DNA of 64,000 nucleotides from Tetradesmus obliquus (GCA_030272155.1 CP126194.1:496001-560000), one strand, 5' to 3'. Counted from the stretch's first letter, positions 12,901 to 24,500 are shown. Made by a program: numbers and translations. The notes: generated by a model not told the origin, from the letters alone.

Positions 12901-13087
12901 TGCACAGCTGATGTGGTTCATGCTGTGTGCCACACATGCGGCATGTGGCTCACTATCGCATGCCCCTGCTGCCTGCCCGTGTGCTGCTGCTGGCAGGTAC
13001 AACAAGCGGCCGCCGGCACAGCGCCAGCAGCAAAGCAGAGGCAGAGGCAGGGGCAGAGGGAGAGGGAGAGGCACAGCCAGGCGTTGA
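6637..13087 (+). CDS. Der/EngA-type double GTPase (ribosome assembly, probably organellar)
   Basis: Tandem-GTPase factor for 50S ribosome maturation. Exons: 6637-6702 (tentative), 6756-6830, 7104-7232, 8178-8248, 8538-8647, 9019-9714, 9973-10319, 10588-10850, 12204-12446, 12997-13087; about 696 aa. Domain 1: VGRPNVGKS (G1), [16 protein letters not shown] (G3), NKAD (G4). Domain 2: [28 protein letters not shown]-like domain follows from YSKWNKR through [16 protein letters not shown]. Unusual features: a ~170-residue Gln/Ala/acidic linker between the GTPases, a Lys/Gly/Ser insertion after DTAGW, and an RG-repeat basic tail ending GTARR. The start is uncertain. The ATG at 6637 gives an Ala/Arg-rich leader, spliced through a 53-nt intron (donor GTCAGA) or an alternative donor (6643 or 6673). 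All three donors keep phase. Confidence 0.9.
7441..7646 (+). repeat. Splice-junction echoes: Der exon 3 donor copies (2)
   Basis: Copies at 7441-7490 and 7590-7646 of the exon end encoding [16 protein letters not shown] (true donor at 7233). Both keep CTGCAG|GTGGGG. They lie in the intron before the GRAAALTR exon. Confidence 0.85.
8896..8960 (+). repeat. Splice-junction echo: Der exon 6 acceptor copy
   Basis: Nearly perfect ~58-bp copy of GCAG plus the exon start [17 protein letters not shown] (true start 9019). It then runs into a (CTG)n tract instead of continuing the exon. It is likely a recent duplication. Confidence 0.88.
10899..11467 (+). repeat. Splice-junction echoes: Der exon 8 donor array (3 copies)
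   Basis: Three copies (about 10899-10968, 11142-11207, 11395-11467) of the exon end encoding [15 protein letters not shown] plus its GTGGGT/GTGCGT donor. They recur every ~245-255 bp together with intervening intron sequence containing ccatgcaaagag and gatgatgcagcatgc. Confidence 0.88.
11667..12165 (+). repeat. Splice-junction echoes: Der exon 9 acceptor array (4 copies)
   Basis: Four copies (about 11667-11715, 11829-11880, 11994-12050, 12107-12165) of TGCAG plus the exon start reading [16 protein letters not shown] variants. They precede the true acceptor at 12202-12203. They share the intron with the donor array. Confidence 0.9.
12845..12885 (+). repeat. Splice-junction echo: last Der intron acceptor copy
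   Basis: A copy of the tract cccctgcctgc...gtgctgctgctggcag|gta, which is the true acceptor context at 12965-12999, lies ~120 bp upstream. Only the intron end and first exon bases are shared. Confidence 0.5.
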
Positions 13088-14040
13088 AGGCTTGACTGGG
13101 GCCGGTGGCGCCATCGCTATTGCTTCATTGCTACTGGTAGTAGTGTGATGGTGAGGCGTTGAGAGCTGCAGCGGCCGTGCTAGCAGCCTGTCACAGCGCA
13201 GGAGCATCTCTCTTGCTGCGGCTGCAGCAGTGACTGCCAAAGCTGCCAGGAGAAGTTGTGTGTCACGCGACGGGAACACGGCCCTTTTTTGAGCAGCAGT
13301 ACTAGTGTGTGGTGTGTTGACACAGAGATTGTGTCTGGAAGCATGCAAGCAGGGTAGCTACATGTGTGCGCTACCGCATAGGCGCGGGGCCGCTGGCGTT
13401 TATGCTTTGGCTAGATGGGTGACAATATGATGATGATGTGTGTGCTACTGCGCGTAGGCATGCAGAATGGCCTGCAGTGCTCATCCAGCACACAGGCTCT
13501 CAAACTCGTGTTGGAAAATGCAGCAGGGACCCTGAGGTGTTTCACTGTTAATCAGCTGCGCTTTGTGTGCTGGTGTTCCTCGAGTAAGGCTCACACACGT
13601 ACATGTGTAACTGATGTCAACGTATATACAAGGAGATTGACTTTGAGCGGCACTCGTTGCGCGGCGGCACTCCCTTCCAAAACTGCGGCAGCTCTGCCTT
13701 TTACAACGAAAATCACGATTGCAGCGTCAGACTGGTACAGCGCGCAATATCACAATCGTTGATGATGTTACATAACGGGGCCACAGCCCGTTCCCCAATC
13801 CTTAAACTGCCGCCGCTCCATCCAAGCCCATCCCCTTGTCCCTGCCGCTGCCGCTGCTGCACCACATCCCCAGCAGCCAGAGCAGCACCAGCAGTGAGCA
13901 CACGTGCGCTCCACGTGATGCACCTCCCGCTGGTTGCACCCCATCCAGGCCCATCCCCTTGTCCCTGCCGCTGCCGCACCCCAGCCCCAGCAGCCCCAGC
14001 AGTACAGCAGTGCGCACACGTGCGCGCCACATGATGCACC
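13088..14040. other. Convergent 3' regions of Der and MATE genes
   Basis: No gene was seen. A TGTAA motif (13606-13610) could serve as a green-algal polyadenylation signal for Der. The right part holds the tandem repeat described separately. Confidence 0.45.
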
Positions 14041-14075
14041 TCATGCTGGCTGCACCCCATCAACGCCCAGCCCCT
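13800..14075 (-). repeat. ~110-bp direct repeats at the MATE 3' end
   Basis: Two full copies and one partial of a unit containing cacacgtgcgc, gatgcacctc, gctggctgcacccc and catccccttgtccctgccgctgcc. The most upstream copy (minus sense) supplies the stop codon and last residues (VDGVQPA) of the MATE reading frame. The others lie in the 3' UTR. Confidence 0.6.
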
Positions 14076-17000
14076 TGCTGCCGCGCCCCAGCCACAGCAA
14101 CCTTCCTAGGCTCTGGCAGCAGCGCAGCGCAAAGAACAGCACCAGCCCCGCCCACACGCCCTGCAGGCCCCAGCCGGGCTGCTTGGCCCCCAGCCACATG
14201 AACAGCCACAGGCTGCTGAGCGTGACGCAGTAGGCGCGCGCAATGTAGGCCAGGTCGCGCCGCGCAAGCAGCACGCCGCTGGCTCCTGCAGGCATGGAGG
14301 TGATGCGCATTTGCCTCAGTTAGCCACCGCCAGGCCAGACAGAAGCGATCAGCCCAGTGAGTGGGTCACCGCTGGAACAACATTTGCTGCAGCATGCGCC
14401 GAATGCTGAATGAAAAATCCACCCAGACTGCCAAACAGGTGCGTATGGTGTTGCATGTTCCGCGACCGATGCAAGCGCCATGTCACACGCCCCTCACCAA
14501 CATCAGCAGCCGTCAGCAGCATGTTTGTTGATGCATCACACAACATGGCATTACATGCTCCACTCAAACTTATGCAATCAATGCAAGCAACAGCCCATCC
14601 CCACTCACCGACATCAGCAGCTGTCAGCAGCATGTTTGTTGATGCATTACATTACCTTGCATTACATGCTCCACTCAAACTGATGCAATCGATGCAAGCA
14701 ACAGCCCATCCCCACTCACCAACATCGGCGGCAGTCAGCAGCATCGCAACCAGCGCCAGCGGCGCCACGCTCGCCATGTGCTGCCACACCGCAGGGTCCC
14801 TCGTCAGCAGCTGCGGCGCCAGCAGCGGCACCCCTGTGGCCAGCAGCCCACATGCTACGCCTATCACGACAGCGATGCTCAGCAGCAGCTGCACGGTGGC
14901 GCGCTGCTGCCAGCCCGGCGCTGCTGCGGGCACGAATGCGAGTGCTGCTTGCTCCAGCGGCGTGGTGGTGAAGGCGAGTAGGTTCCACACGGAAAACACC
15001 GCCTGGGGCAGCGCAGGGCAAGGGATGCAAGAGGTGCAGTTACACAGCAGCAGAGGGCAATGCGCGCATTGCGCAACCAGGCCACAAGGTGGCAGGCGGC
15101 AACAGATGCGATACCAGCGGGTTTGTTTGCCGCATGGAGACATTGCTAGCAGCGTAAGGAGCTGAACACTTTCACTGCAGCAGTGTCGCGCCACACGCGT
15201 CATGTCCACATTTGTAATGTACACACAGTGCTGACGTATGTCGATTGGACAGATTGTTGTCCCATCGAACTTGCTGCACATGGGGTCTCATGTGGCTGCA
15301 TGGTCACCCACCTGGTGTGCTGCCAGCTGCACCCAACTCAAGCTGGCGGCAGCAGCCTGCAGCAGCATCGAAGCACACAGCAGCACACAGCAGCGCACAG
15401 CAGCAGACACGGCGTCATCATAACATGCCTGGCAGCCAGTTGAATGGTGAGAACAAGGCAGAAAAGACCAAAGTGGTGGCGCAGTGGTGCCGCACCCACA
15501 GCAAGGCTGACAGCAGCTTCAAAGCACACACATTCCTTCACAGTCCAGCGCAGAAGGTGCAGCACAGCAAGGCAAGGCAACTACCATTGCCGTATTGCAA
15601 ACAAAGCCTGCCAAACCGCCGCAGAGAGTGCAGGTATGAACCCAGGAAGCTGGCTTCAACAGCAACACTGCTACAGCGCAGCAGCACTGCATGGTGCAGC
15701 AGTTGCCTGCCCATAACTTCAACAGGACATGCTGTTGGGCAGACAGCCGTCAGCACAGCAACAAAACACATTGCCATGGTGCATACTAGCCTGCAAAAAC
15801 AACCGCAGAGAGTGCAGGCGTAAACCCAGGTAGCTGGCTTCAATGGCACCACTGCTGCAGCGCAGCAGCACTGCATGGTGCAGCAATTGCCTGCTTGTAA
15901 CTTCAACAGGACTTGATGTTGAGCAGTCTGACGTCAGCACAGCAACAAAACCCATTGCCATAATGCATAATAGCCTGCTAAAACAAACCGCAGAGAGTGC
16001 AGGTGCAAACCCATGAAGCTGGCTTCAGCGGCACCACTGCTGCAGCGCAGCAGCACTGCATGGTGCAGCAATTGCCTGCTTGTAACTTCAACAGGCCATG
16101 CTGTTGGGCAGGTAACCGACAGCAGAGCAACAAAACCCATCGAATGGTGCATACAAGCCTGCAAAAACAACCGCAGAGAGTGCAGGCATAAACCCAGGTA
16201 GCTGGCTTCAACAACACCACTGCTACAGCGCAGCAACACTGCATGGTGCAGCAATTGCCTGCCCATACCTTTAACAGGACATGATGTTGGGCCGTCAGCC
16301 GTCAGCACAGCACCAAAACCATTGCATGGTGCATACAAGCCTGCAAAAACAGCCGCAGAGAGTGCAGGTATAAACCCAGGTAGCTGGCTTCAACAACACC
16401 ACTGCTACAGTAGTAAGTAGGCAACGCGCGTTGCCTACTTACTACTGCTACAGCGCAGCAGCACTGCATGGTGCAGCAATCGCCTGCCCATAACTTCAAA
16501 AGGACATCATGTTGGGCCGTCAGCCGTCAGCACAGCAACCAAACCCATCGACAGGATGCATACTAGCCTGCAAAAACAACCGCAGAGAGTGCAGGTGTAA
16601 ACCCAGGAAGCTGGCTTCAACAGCACCATTGCTACAGCGCAGCAGCACCGCATGGTGCAGCATTTGCCTGCTTGTAACTTCAACAGGACATGCTGTTGGG
16701 CAGTCAGCTGTCAGCACAGCAACAAAACACATTGCCATGGTGCATACTAGCCTGCAAAAACAACCGCAGAGAGTGCAGGTGTTAACCCAGGTAGCTGGCT
16801 TCAATGGCACCACTGCTGCAGCGCAGCAGCACTGCCAGTTGTAGCAGTCGCCTGCCCATAACTTTAACAGCACACTACCCCGCAATTTTCCCCATAAATT
16901 ACCCTGCAACCCAAACTTCCACCCAGCACACTCCCCCGCAACTTTCCCCAAACACCCCCACTCCTGCTAGCATACTATCCTGCAAACCACCACGCATGTT

Positions 17001-20000
17001 ACCCCGCAAGATATCCCGCAAAAATCCCCTCGCACACCACCCCATCCAGCACACTACCCCTCAACTTACCCCGCCAATTACCCCGCCAATGACCCCGCAT
17101 GTTACCCCGCATGTTACTCCGCATGTTACCCCGCATGTTACGCTGCATGTTACCTCTCATGTTACCCCGTATGTTACCCCGCATGTTACCCCGCAAAATT
17201 ACCCTGCATGTTGGCCTGCATGTTAGCCCGCATGTTACCCCGCATGTTACCCCGCAAATTACCCTGCATGTTGCCCTCATATTACCCCGCATGTTACCCC
17301 GTATGTTACCCAGCCAGTTACCCCGCATGTTACCCCGCATGTTACCCCGCATGTTACCCCGCATGTTACCCCGCAAACTATCCCGCAAAATTACCCCGCA
17401 TGTTACCCCCCAGATTACCCCGCATGTTTACCCCGCAAATTACCCCGCATACATGCATAGTATCAGGCTGCCGCCGCACCTGCAGCAGGATGTAGCACAG
17501 GTTCTTGCACACGTAGGTCACGCTGAGGGGCCCCATGGTGGCGGCAAAGGCCTGCAGGTCAGGTAGCGACGGCAGCCGCAGCCCGGGGGTCAGCCCGCCA
17601 GACCTGCCAGCAGCAGCACCAGCACATGTGTTAGTGTTTACAGCAGTACCGCGCCAGCAGCCCTGCTGCATAGAGGCATGCACATTGCTTGTTGACCCCA
17701 GCTGCAAGCAAGCATGAAGGGCCGCAGGTCAGCAGGCAGGCAGTCATGTGCTCTTCGCCCCCAGCACCAGCCAGCCCAGTACAGAATAGTACTAAACACC
17801 ACGGTAGACAGGGGGATAAACCCTAAACACCACTGTAAACACCACCCTCACACTGCATGTGCTGCCAGCTCCTCACCTGCGTGCCACCAGCACCAGCACC
17901 GCACAGCCCAGCAGCTGCGTCGTCACAGTCGTAGCAGCCGCGCCCTGCAGCCCCAGCCCCAGCCAAGCCACTGCCACCAAATTGCTGCACACATTCACCG
18001 CCACAGACAGCGCCACAGCCAGCGCAGGCGTGCGGCTGTCTTGCTGTGCCAGCTGCCCCCCCTGGCACACCATTGTGAGCAGCACTGCAGGCTGCGCCAG
18101 TGCGCGGATGCGCATGTAGGAGGCGGCTAGGGGCACCAGCACTGGGTCTGCGCCTGTGCAGCCGATCAGCTGGTCTGCTGCCACCTGCGACATGCGCAGC
18201 AGGGTGGCAGGGTGTTGTGCAGTTGGTGTGAAAATTCAAGCAGTTGCATGCGCAGCAGGGCGGGAGGGTGCCACAGGAACCCAGAGTCTAATCATGAAGC
18301 GCAGCACGCTGCTGTGCAAATGGATGACCATCACTATGGCAGCGTTGGCTTGGCTGTGATCAAGCTTCGGTGTAAGGACAGCTGAACCATTGCTGCTGCT
18401 GCTGTGCAGATGCGTGGGTATAAGGGTGGCCAAGCACAGCAGCATCTGCTGAATTGAATAGCTGACGCTGCTTCACGGTCCTCCACCGTAACAGCAGCAG
18501 GTGTGTCTGCTGCTGACAGCTGCCCCTCACCTCCATGAGCAGCATCACCGCCACGCCGGACATGACAGCCAGCCCTATGGCCACGCTGAAGGTGTGCTCA
18601 GCTCGAGCGCTCTGGCCCCGCCGCAGGTCGTCACTGATCAGGCTGCGGCGAGCAGCAGCAGCAGCAGCAGCAGCAGGGCAGCAGCAGGGTTCTTCACCAA
18701 GCCTGTGATGCAAAGGCCTTGCATGGTGCTGGCAAAGGCAGGGCGACAGCCAATGCATGTAGTCACCAGAGACCCAGTCGCACCGCGCACACAGCGCTTG
18801 CTAGGGGCGACAGGTTCATGTGCATGGACTGCAGCAGGCTGTGCTTCCCACCAAAGCACTGTTGTAATCTGTGCCAACATGACCTGCCATAGGCGCATGC
18901 TTTGTGCAGTATGGGCATGTTATGCTGCCGCACACGGAACCTATACAGCCCCACAACGCACATAACTGTCTTCCCACCCTCAGGCCAACAGGCCACCTTC
19001 ATACATTACTCATTCTAACATACAATTATCTCCTGCAGCCTCATCCTCCCCCTGCTGCTCTGTCTGCACAGGGAGACCGTACCGAGTGACAATCTGTGCC
19101 AACATGACCTGCCATAGGCGCATGCTTTGTGCAGTATGTGGTATCCCCTGTACTGCAGCTGCTGCTGCTACACCTGCACTGCCTGCTGCTGCTGCTGCTG
19201 CTGCTGCTGCTAGCCTGCTCACTGCAGCCTGCAGCGCCTGCGCTGTAGCGTGGCAGGAGCGCTGCGGCTGTCTCTCGAGCAGCCTGGCATCTGGCACTAC
19301 TGCCGCTGCTGCTGCTGCTGCTGTACACAGTCAAGACCTGTATGCTGTCGGTATGTGCTACTATTCTGTGCTGCGTGGCATCTGGCACTGCTGCTGCTGC
19401 TGCTGTACCTGATTGCTGCTATCTGCAGCGCCTGGAAGATGTACTGGCAGAAGCTGAAGATGATGTTGGCGGGGCCCATGGCGGCCAGCTCCTTGGTGCC
19501 AGCACACTGCGGTGCAGCGCAGCACAGTCCAGTACAATCACAGTACAGTTACAGTGCAGTGACGTACAGTACAGTCACAGTGCAGTACTATTAAGTGCAG
19601 TGCAGATGTTGGCTGGGCCCATGGCTGCCAGCTCCTTGGTGCCGGCACACTGCGGTGCACAGCAGTGCAGTACAGTCACAGTGCAGTGCCGTATAGCGCA
19701 TTACAGCTCAGTACAGTACAGTTACAGTGCAGTACGTTTGAGTGAAGTGCAGATGTTGGCGCCCGCACACTGCGTTGCACAGCAGAGCAGTGGTCAGCAG
19801 TGCAGTACAGTATTGGTGACAGTGCAGCACATGTGAGTGGGGTTGCAGCTAGTTGCAGATGTTGGCGGGGTCCATGGCACCCGGCTCCTTGGTGCCAGCA
19901 CACTGCGGTGCACAGCAGTACAGTGGTCAGCAGTGCAATACAGGACAATCAGCCAGGACAAGCGCAGCTGTGGGTGGCAGCAGTGGTGTTCAGCAGGAGG

Positions 20001-20244
20001 CTGCACAAACAACAAATGCAGAGGCCCCCAGGCAACCCACCAGCAAACCAAACCATGAAAGGGTTCAGGCAGCACGCCAGCCGCACTGTGGCTAGCACCC
20101 AACGTGTGCAGCACACTCACCTTTCCCTAAACATTATTTATACATTTTTAACAAATGCAACAGCAATGGCTCACCTGCCCGATGAAGATTGTGTCAGTCA
20201 GCGTCATCAGGGGGTCACCCAGGGGGATGATGACAGCGGGACCC
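14041..20244 (-). CDS. MATE/DTX family efflux transporter (5' end unresolved)
   Basis: Secondary transporter of the multidrug and toxic compound extrusion family. Exons (minus): 20244-20175, 19506-19409, 18642-18531, 18184-17877, 17603-17480, 15002-14720, 14285-14041. These give 412 aa with all phases compatible; the first exon begins one base into phase. Family signs: GDPLMTLTDTIFIGQ in the first helix region, then GTKELAAMGPANIIF, then the DDLRRGQSARAEH loop, then repeated helices such as LAVALSVAVNVCSNLVAVA and LLLSIAVVIGVACGLLA. The C-terminal helix is WGLQGVWAGLVLFFALRC. It resembles the plastid or EDS5-like plant group rather than vacuolar MATEs (inference). About 60-100 N-terminal residues are missing and should lie between 20245 and 21421. 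A large intron carries satellite DNA. Confidence 0.87.
14496..14645 (-). repeat. Splice-junction echoes: MATE exon F donor (2 copies)
   Basis: Copies near 14496-14540 and 14602-14645 of the exon end MLLTAADVG plus donor GTGAGTGGG or GTGAGGGG (true donor at 14719). They are separated by ~106 bp with shared flanking sequence (catgtttgttgatgcat). Confidence 0.82.
15610..16850. repeat. ~185-bp satellite, 7 copies, inside MATE intron
   Basis: The marker cgcagagagtgcagg recurs at about 15618, 15803, 15988, 16172, 16349, 16581 and 16768, a spacing of 177-189 bp once the 43-bp insertion in one unit is removed. Units share aacccaggaagctggcttcaac and gcatggtgcagcaattgcctg. Copies differ by scattered substitutions. 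It lies in the intron between MATE exons at 17480 and 15002. Confidence 0.9.
16401..16453. mobile_element. 40-bp perfect palindrome flanked by 10-bp direct repeats
   Basis: Positions 16408-16447 are a perfect inverted repeat centred on GCGC (half-site cagtagtaagtaggcaacgc). The flanking actgctacag occurs at 16401-16410 and 16444-16453, whereas the other satellite units have it once. This reads as a 33-nt insertion with a 10-bp target duplication. Confidence 0.65.
16985..17455. repeat. 12-bp minisatellite (catgttaccccg)n in MATE intron
   Basis: Dozens of imperfect head-to-tail copies of CATGTTACCCCG, with variants containing caaattacc, abut the donor of the MATE exon at 17480. The minus strand reads as NMRG repeats, which is a by-product and not a protein. 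Confidence 0.9.
18866..19138. repeat. 48-bp perfect direct repeat pair in MATE intron
   Basis: Positions 18866-18913 and 19091-19138 are identical (aatctgtgccaacatgacct ... gcagtatg). They lie between MATE exons at 19409 and 18642. They do not match either neighbouring exon edge. Confidence 0.85.
19604..19915 (-). repeat. Splice-junction echoes: MATE exon B acceptor (3 copies)
   Basis: Copies near 19604-19672, 19750-19790 (shortened) and 19852-19915 of GTGTGCTGGCACCAAGGAGC... (true exon start 19506). They encode AGTKELAAMGPANI-like text and are embedded in cagtacagt-rich short repeats. Confidence 0.85.
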
Positions 20245-20579
20245 CTGCAGCCCAGCAATGTAATATGATGATTACAGCGAGCCCAGGCTCAGCCGGGTGA
20301 CTGCTGCTGACTCACAGCACAACAAGTCCACTGCTACAGCTGAATTGTGCAACTAAAAGCGCATGTGCACATGTGCGCTGCTTGATGGTGCTGCAATGAA
20401 TAGCACCAGGGAGGGCTGCAAGTATGCTTGCACGACATGGTGTCAGCCTGCTGGATCGGCCACGGCACAGAGCATGTACATGATCGCAATTAGCTGTTGC
20501 TCACATGAATGCTGCCATGCGGCGTAACGTATCCCATCGCCACTCAGCTTCCACAGCAGCACTACCACTGCTGCCGCTA

Positions 20580-20628
<49 letters not shown>

Positions 20629-21421
20629 TGCAAACAGTCGTGCTCCTGCTGCGTCTGTTGCTGTTGTCTGCGACTGCCTGCCTGCCACCAAAACAAAGCC
20701 TGTAACATTTGTTTGTCTTTATGCATTGCATCCTGAGCAGTTGAGACTGCCAAGGTGCAGCAGGTGCCGTGTAGTGAAGAGCCTGGGCGGGCATGTGGCC
20801 CCATAGCCCTACTTTCGAACCAGTCAGTTGCTGCATAGCCTGCATCGACAGATCGTCAGTGTACGTTGACAGATGAGCTCTGAACGACTCCAAGCACAGT
20901 GAAGTGCAGTAAAGTGGAAAGCACGTTGGAGCACAGGCTGAAAGCGTGCGGATCTCCTGGTTCGGACAACCAACCACTGATTATACAGCATGACAAAACT
21001 TTTAGATGTATCGAACATTCAGTTGCCACGACTGTGCTCACATGGGCGTTACACTAAAAACCCTTGTGAAGGGCTGTGGTACATTTCCCAACATGCATGC
21101 CAAGTCGCTGATTCGACAGCCTTCTGCAGAACCCACCAGCATACCACAGCAAATTTGTAAAGCTGTCTTCATTTGACTGCACAGATAACAGCCACAACTG
21201 TATGCCATGCCTTCAGAGGCATCGCTGGCAAGGGGACACAATGTCAACCATGATGGGTGCAAAGCTGCCTAACTCCAGCAGCTGCTGGTCTGCATATCGC
21301 TCATAGACAGATGTCCAACCAAAATACCAACCCAGCAATAAGTTGGTGCTGCCAACCAGTGCTGTGATCACTGCTGTCGTCCACGCTTTGCGTGCCATCC
21401 AATGTAACCGTGTTCTGCTGC
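20245..21421. other. Unassigned: expected MATE 5' exon(s) and tRNA-binding gene 3' UTR
   Basis: Contains a (CTG)15 run near 20581-20625 (poly-Ala on the minus strand) and a 61-residue minus-strand frame at 21213-21398 with one hydrophobic segment. No joint in phase with the MATE exon at 20244 could be defended. Confidence 0.35.
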
Positions 21422-21507
21422 TCAGTGGATCTCGCTGCCGTCGGGAATCTCTGGTGGTAGCATCACCAGGCCCTGAGACGTCACCAGCGGCGTGCCCTCA
21501 AACGTAG

Positions 21508-21546
<39 letters not shown>

Positions 21547-24500
21547 GGTGGCGGTGCAACCAAGTCAGTGCACAGCAGCAGCAGCCTTCACGCCTAGCGG
21601 GCATGCGGCCAAGGAACCACCTTCCACCATGTTTCTCAGCTTCCGCCTGGCACCAACTCCCTCTGCATGACACCAAACCAAAGCAGCCTGCAGTGTCCAA
21701 GGATCATCCTGCAGTGCAGCTGCTGCTGGCAAACAACAGGTGTGAAGATTGCCACCACGTGCGCTGCCCCTACCTTGCATCCACACTGCCTACTCCAGCT
21801 ACCAGCATCAAATATGCGTGAAAAAAACTGCTAGCTATGCCTGCCATCATCATGCATGCTCCGCCCACCTTGCCGCCCTTGGCCACCACCAGGCCCGGCA
21901 CCACCTTGCGCCACTCATCTTGCACAGAACACCAGCCATGCCGCTGCTCGCTCATCTTCTTGGGCACCACCCGCTGTCGCCTGCATCACCCGCCTCGCAT
22001 CCCCCCACTACGATATCAACCATCCTGCAGGGACTGCTGCCGCTGCTGCCAGCACCCTATGGTGCTAGTCTCTCCCCTCACCTTGCCGCCCTTGGCCACC
22101 ACCAGCCCCGGCACCACCTTGCGCCACTCATCCAGCTTGGCACAGAACACCAGCCGCGCTGCCGCTCGCTCATCTTCCCGGGCACCACCCGCTGTCTCCT
22201 GCATCGCCCGCCTCGCATCTCCCCACTGCATGCCTCCATCCTGCGGGGACTGCTGCAGCTGCTGCTAGCAACCTCATCATCGTGTTACCATTTAAGCCAT
22301 AGCAACATCGCCATCGGCTGCTAGCACCCTACTGTACTGGTCTTTCCCTCACCTTGCCGCCCTTGGCCACCACCAGGCCCGGCACCACCTTGCGCCACTC
22401 ATCCAGCTTGAGCACCTTGGGGTAGGCGGCTGGCGCGGTGCTGCCATCCAGGTGCACCAGGTCACCGGGCTGGCTGCCCTCTGCAGGCACAAGACAGCAG
22501 CAGCAGATGTGGTTGTTACAGTGCAACACATTCTAAGTAACACCTGGTGCTTTTGCTGCGCTGCCGTCATGTGCTGCATGCCAGAGCTGCCTCATGCGGT
22601 GCTGCCACCCAGGTGCACCAGGTTGCCCGGCTGGCTGCCCTCTGCAGGACAGCAGCAATTGCAGTTGATTTTGTGGAGGACACGTGCATGATCTTCGGCT
22701 GGTTCACATGTTGTGTATACTAGCATATGCTGCCGTCCAGGTGCACCAGGTCACCAGGCTGGCTGCCCTCTGCGGGCACAGGCGCAGGACAGCAGCAGAT
22801 GCAGTCTTATCAGTGAGTTAACATTACCGATGTTTACGTGTTACCATTGCTGATGCATATGCCGTGCAGGTGCACCAGGTCGCCAGGCTGGCTGCCCTCT
22901 GCAGGCGCAGGCACTGCATGCCGTTACCTCAGGCACATCAAAGGCACGGCGTACTCGTTAAACCACACCACCCTGAGCTGAAACTTTCAGAACTGAAGAA
23001 ACATGACGATACTTATATTGTAGACATTCGGAACGGACAGCAAGCGTCAGGAGGACGCTATTTATAATGTCGAGTGTACTGGTTGTCACTCCTCACCTGG
23101 CGGTAGCAGTGTCCTTACAATGACGTGCCCCGCTGCATCTGCTGCCTCAGCCGCCAGCACCATCGCCTCACTGGCCTGGCCAGCCAGCTTGGCTCGACCA
23201 AATAAGTGTCCTGCCTCCTCACCTGGCAGCAGCACCGTCCGCACGATTCTCTGCCCCGCTGCATCTGCCGCTGGCCTCCCTGGCAGCTGCAGCGCCGGCA
23301 CACCAACAGTGTACAGTACACTGGCCATCACCCCTCACCTGGCGGTAGCAGTGTGCGCACGATATTGTTCCCCGCTGCATCTGCTGCCTCAGCTGCCAGC
23401 ACCATCGCCTCACTGGCCTGGCCAGCCAGCTTGGCGGGCTTCAGGTTGGACGCCACACACACCAAGCTGCCGGTCAGCTGCTGGGGGCTGATGAACTGCG
23501 CCAGGCCTGCGGAGGGGCCAGGCAGGCAGGCAGGCAGGGGAGGTGCATACACAAGGTGACTGTGAGCAGCGTGATGTGATACACCAACGGGCTGCCCACG
23601 AGCTGCTGAGGGGAGATACACTGCGCCAGGCCTGCAAAAGGGTAGGCAGGAGCAGATGGAAATCAAACAGTGATGAGGACAAACTGCCGCTTTAGCCGAA
23701 TGGCATGAGTTTGAGGCAGGTGAGCTGTCACCTGTGCTCTCCCAGCTCTGACAGAAAAAAAAACTTGTGCTGTGCAAGCCTGTCCTGCTGCGCAACCAGC
23801 AGTACGTCAGCTGTAACAGTGGAAGCGCGCATGCGCCTCCAGCGCAGAAACGCACCTGCCGTGACTGCGGAGGGCGGCCAGGAGGTGGATATGCAACAAT
23901 GGCTGCTGCTGTGAGCAGCGAGACGGCCACAACAGCACCACTGAAGCTGTCACCCGTGCCCTGCAGCGGTACTGCTAGCTGTTACAGCCAGCCTTTTGCT
24001 GAGAGTGCCTGTCCCGCTAGATGCGCGCATGCTGCCCGAAGTGCAACCCACCTGCCATGACCTGGCGCGTTTCACCGCCGCCCAGGTCGGCCTGCAGCCG
24101 CAGCAGCTTGGCGCTGTTCTCCAGCGGCTCCGCTGACACGATGCGCGCCACCTGCAGCACACACAAAACTGAATTGTACAGGTGTGCTGGGCCTGGCGGT
24201 GCACGCAGGCCGCGCTGCGCCAGCAGCCTGCTGATGGCGGCGGATGGATACTCAGGTCGTTCATATGCGCAGCAGCTGCTGCATGATGCCCAACGTCTGG
24301 CTTGGCGAGTGCGCCAACGGGTCCAAGTCCATACCGTCCATTCAATGCTGATCAAGTGAATGCTGCCTACCCACTGCGTAGCATGGCGTACAACTGCAAG
24401 TGTGGCGCTGTCGAACAAGCTGCAAAGTGTGCCAGCTGCAACAACCCACCTTTATCTGTGCCTTTGTAGTGAGCACCTCACGCGCGCCCTCTGCTGCCTT

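Noticed and set aside
16999-17566. Long frames encoding NMRG or MLPR repeats
   Set aside because: Products of a 12-bp minisatellite open in several frames, located in a MATE intron.
20577-20640. Poly-Ala/poly-Leu protein from the (CTG)15 run
   Set aside because: Open in all frames because of the trinucleotide repeat; no supporting exon structure.
21213-21398. 61-residue ATG-led minus-strand frame with a hydrophobic stretch
   Set aside because: Lies 24 nt after the tRNA-binding gene stop, in its 3' UTR. It could not be joined in phase to the MATE gene and is too short to claim.
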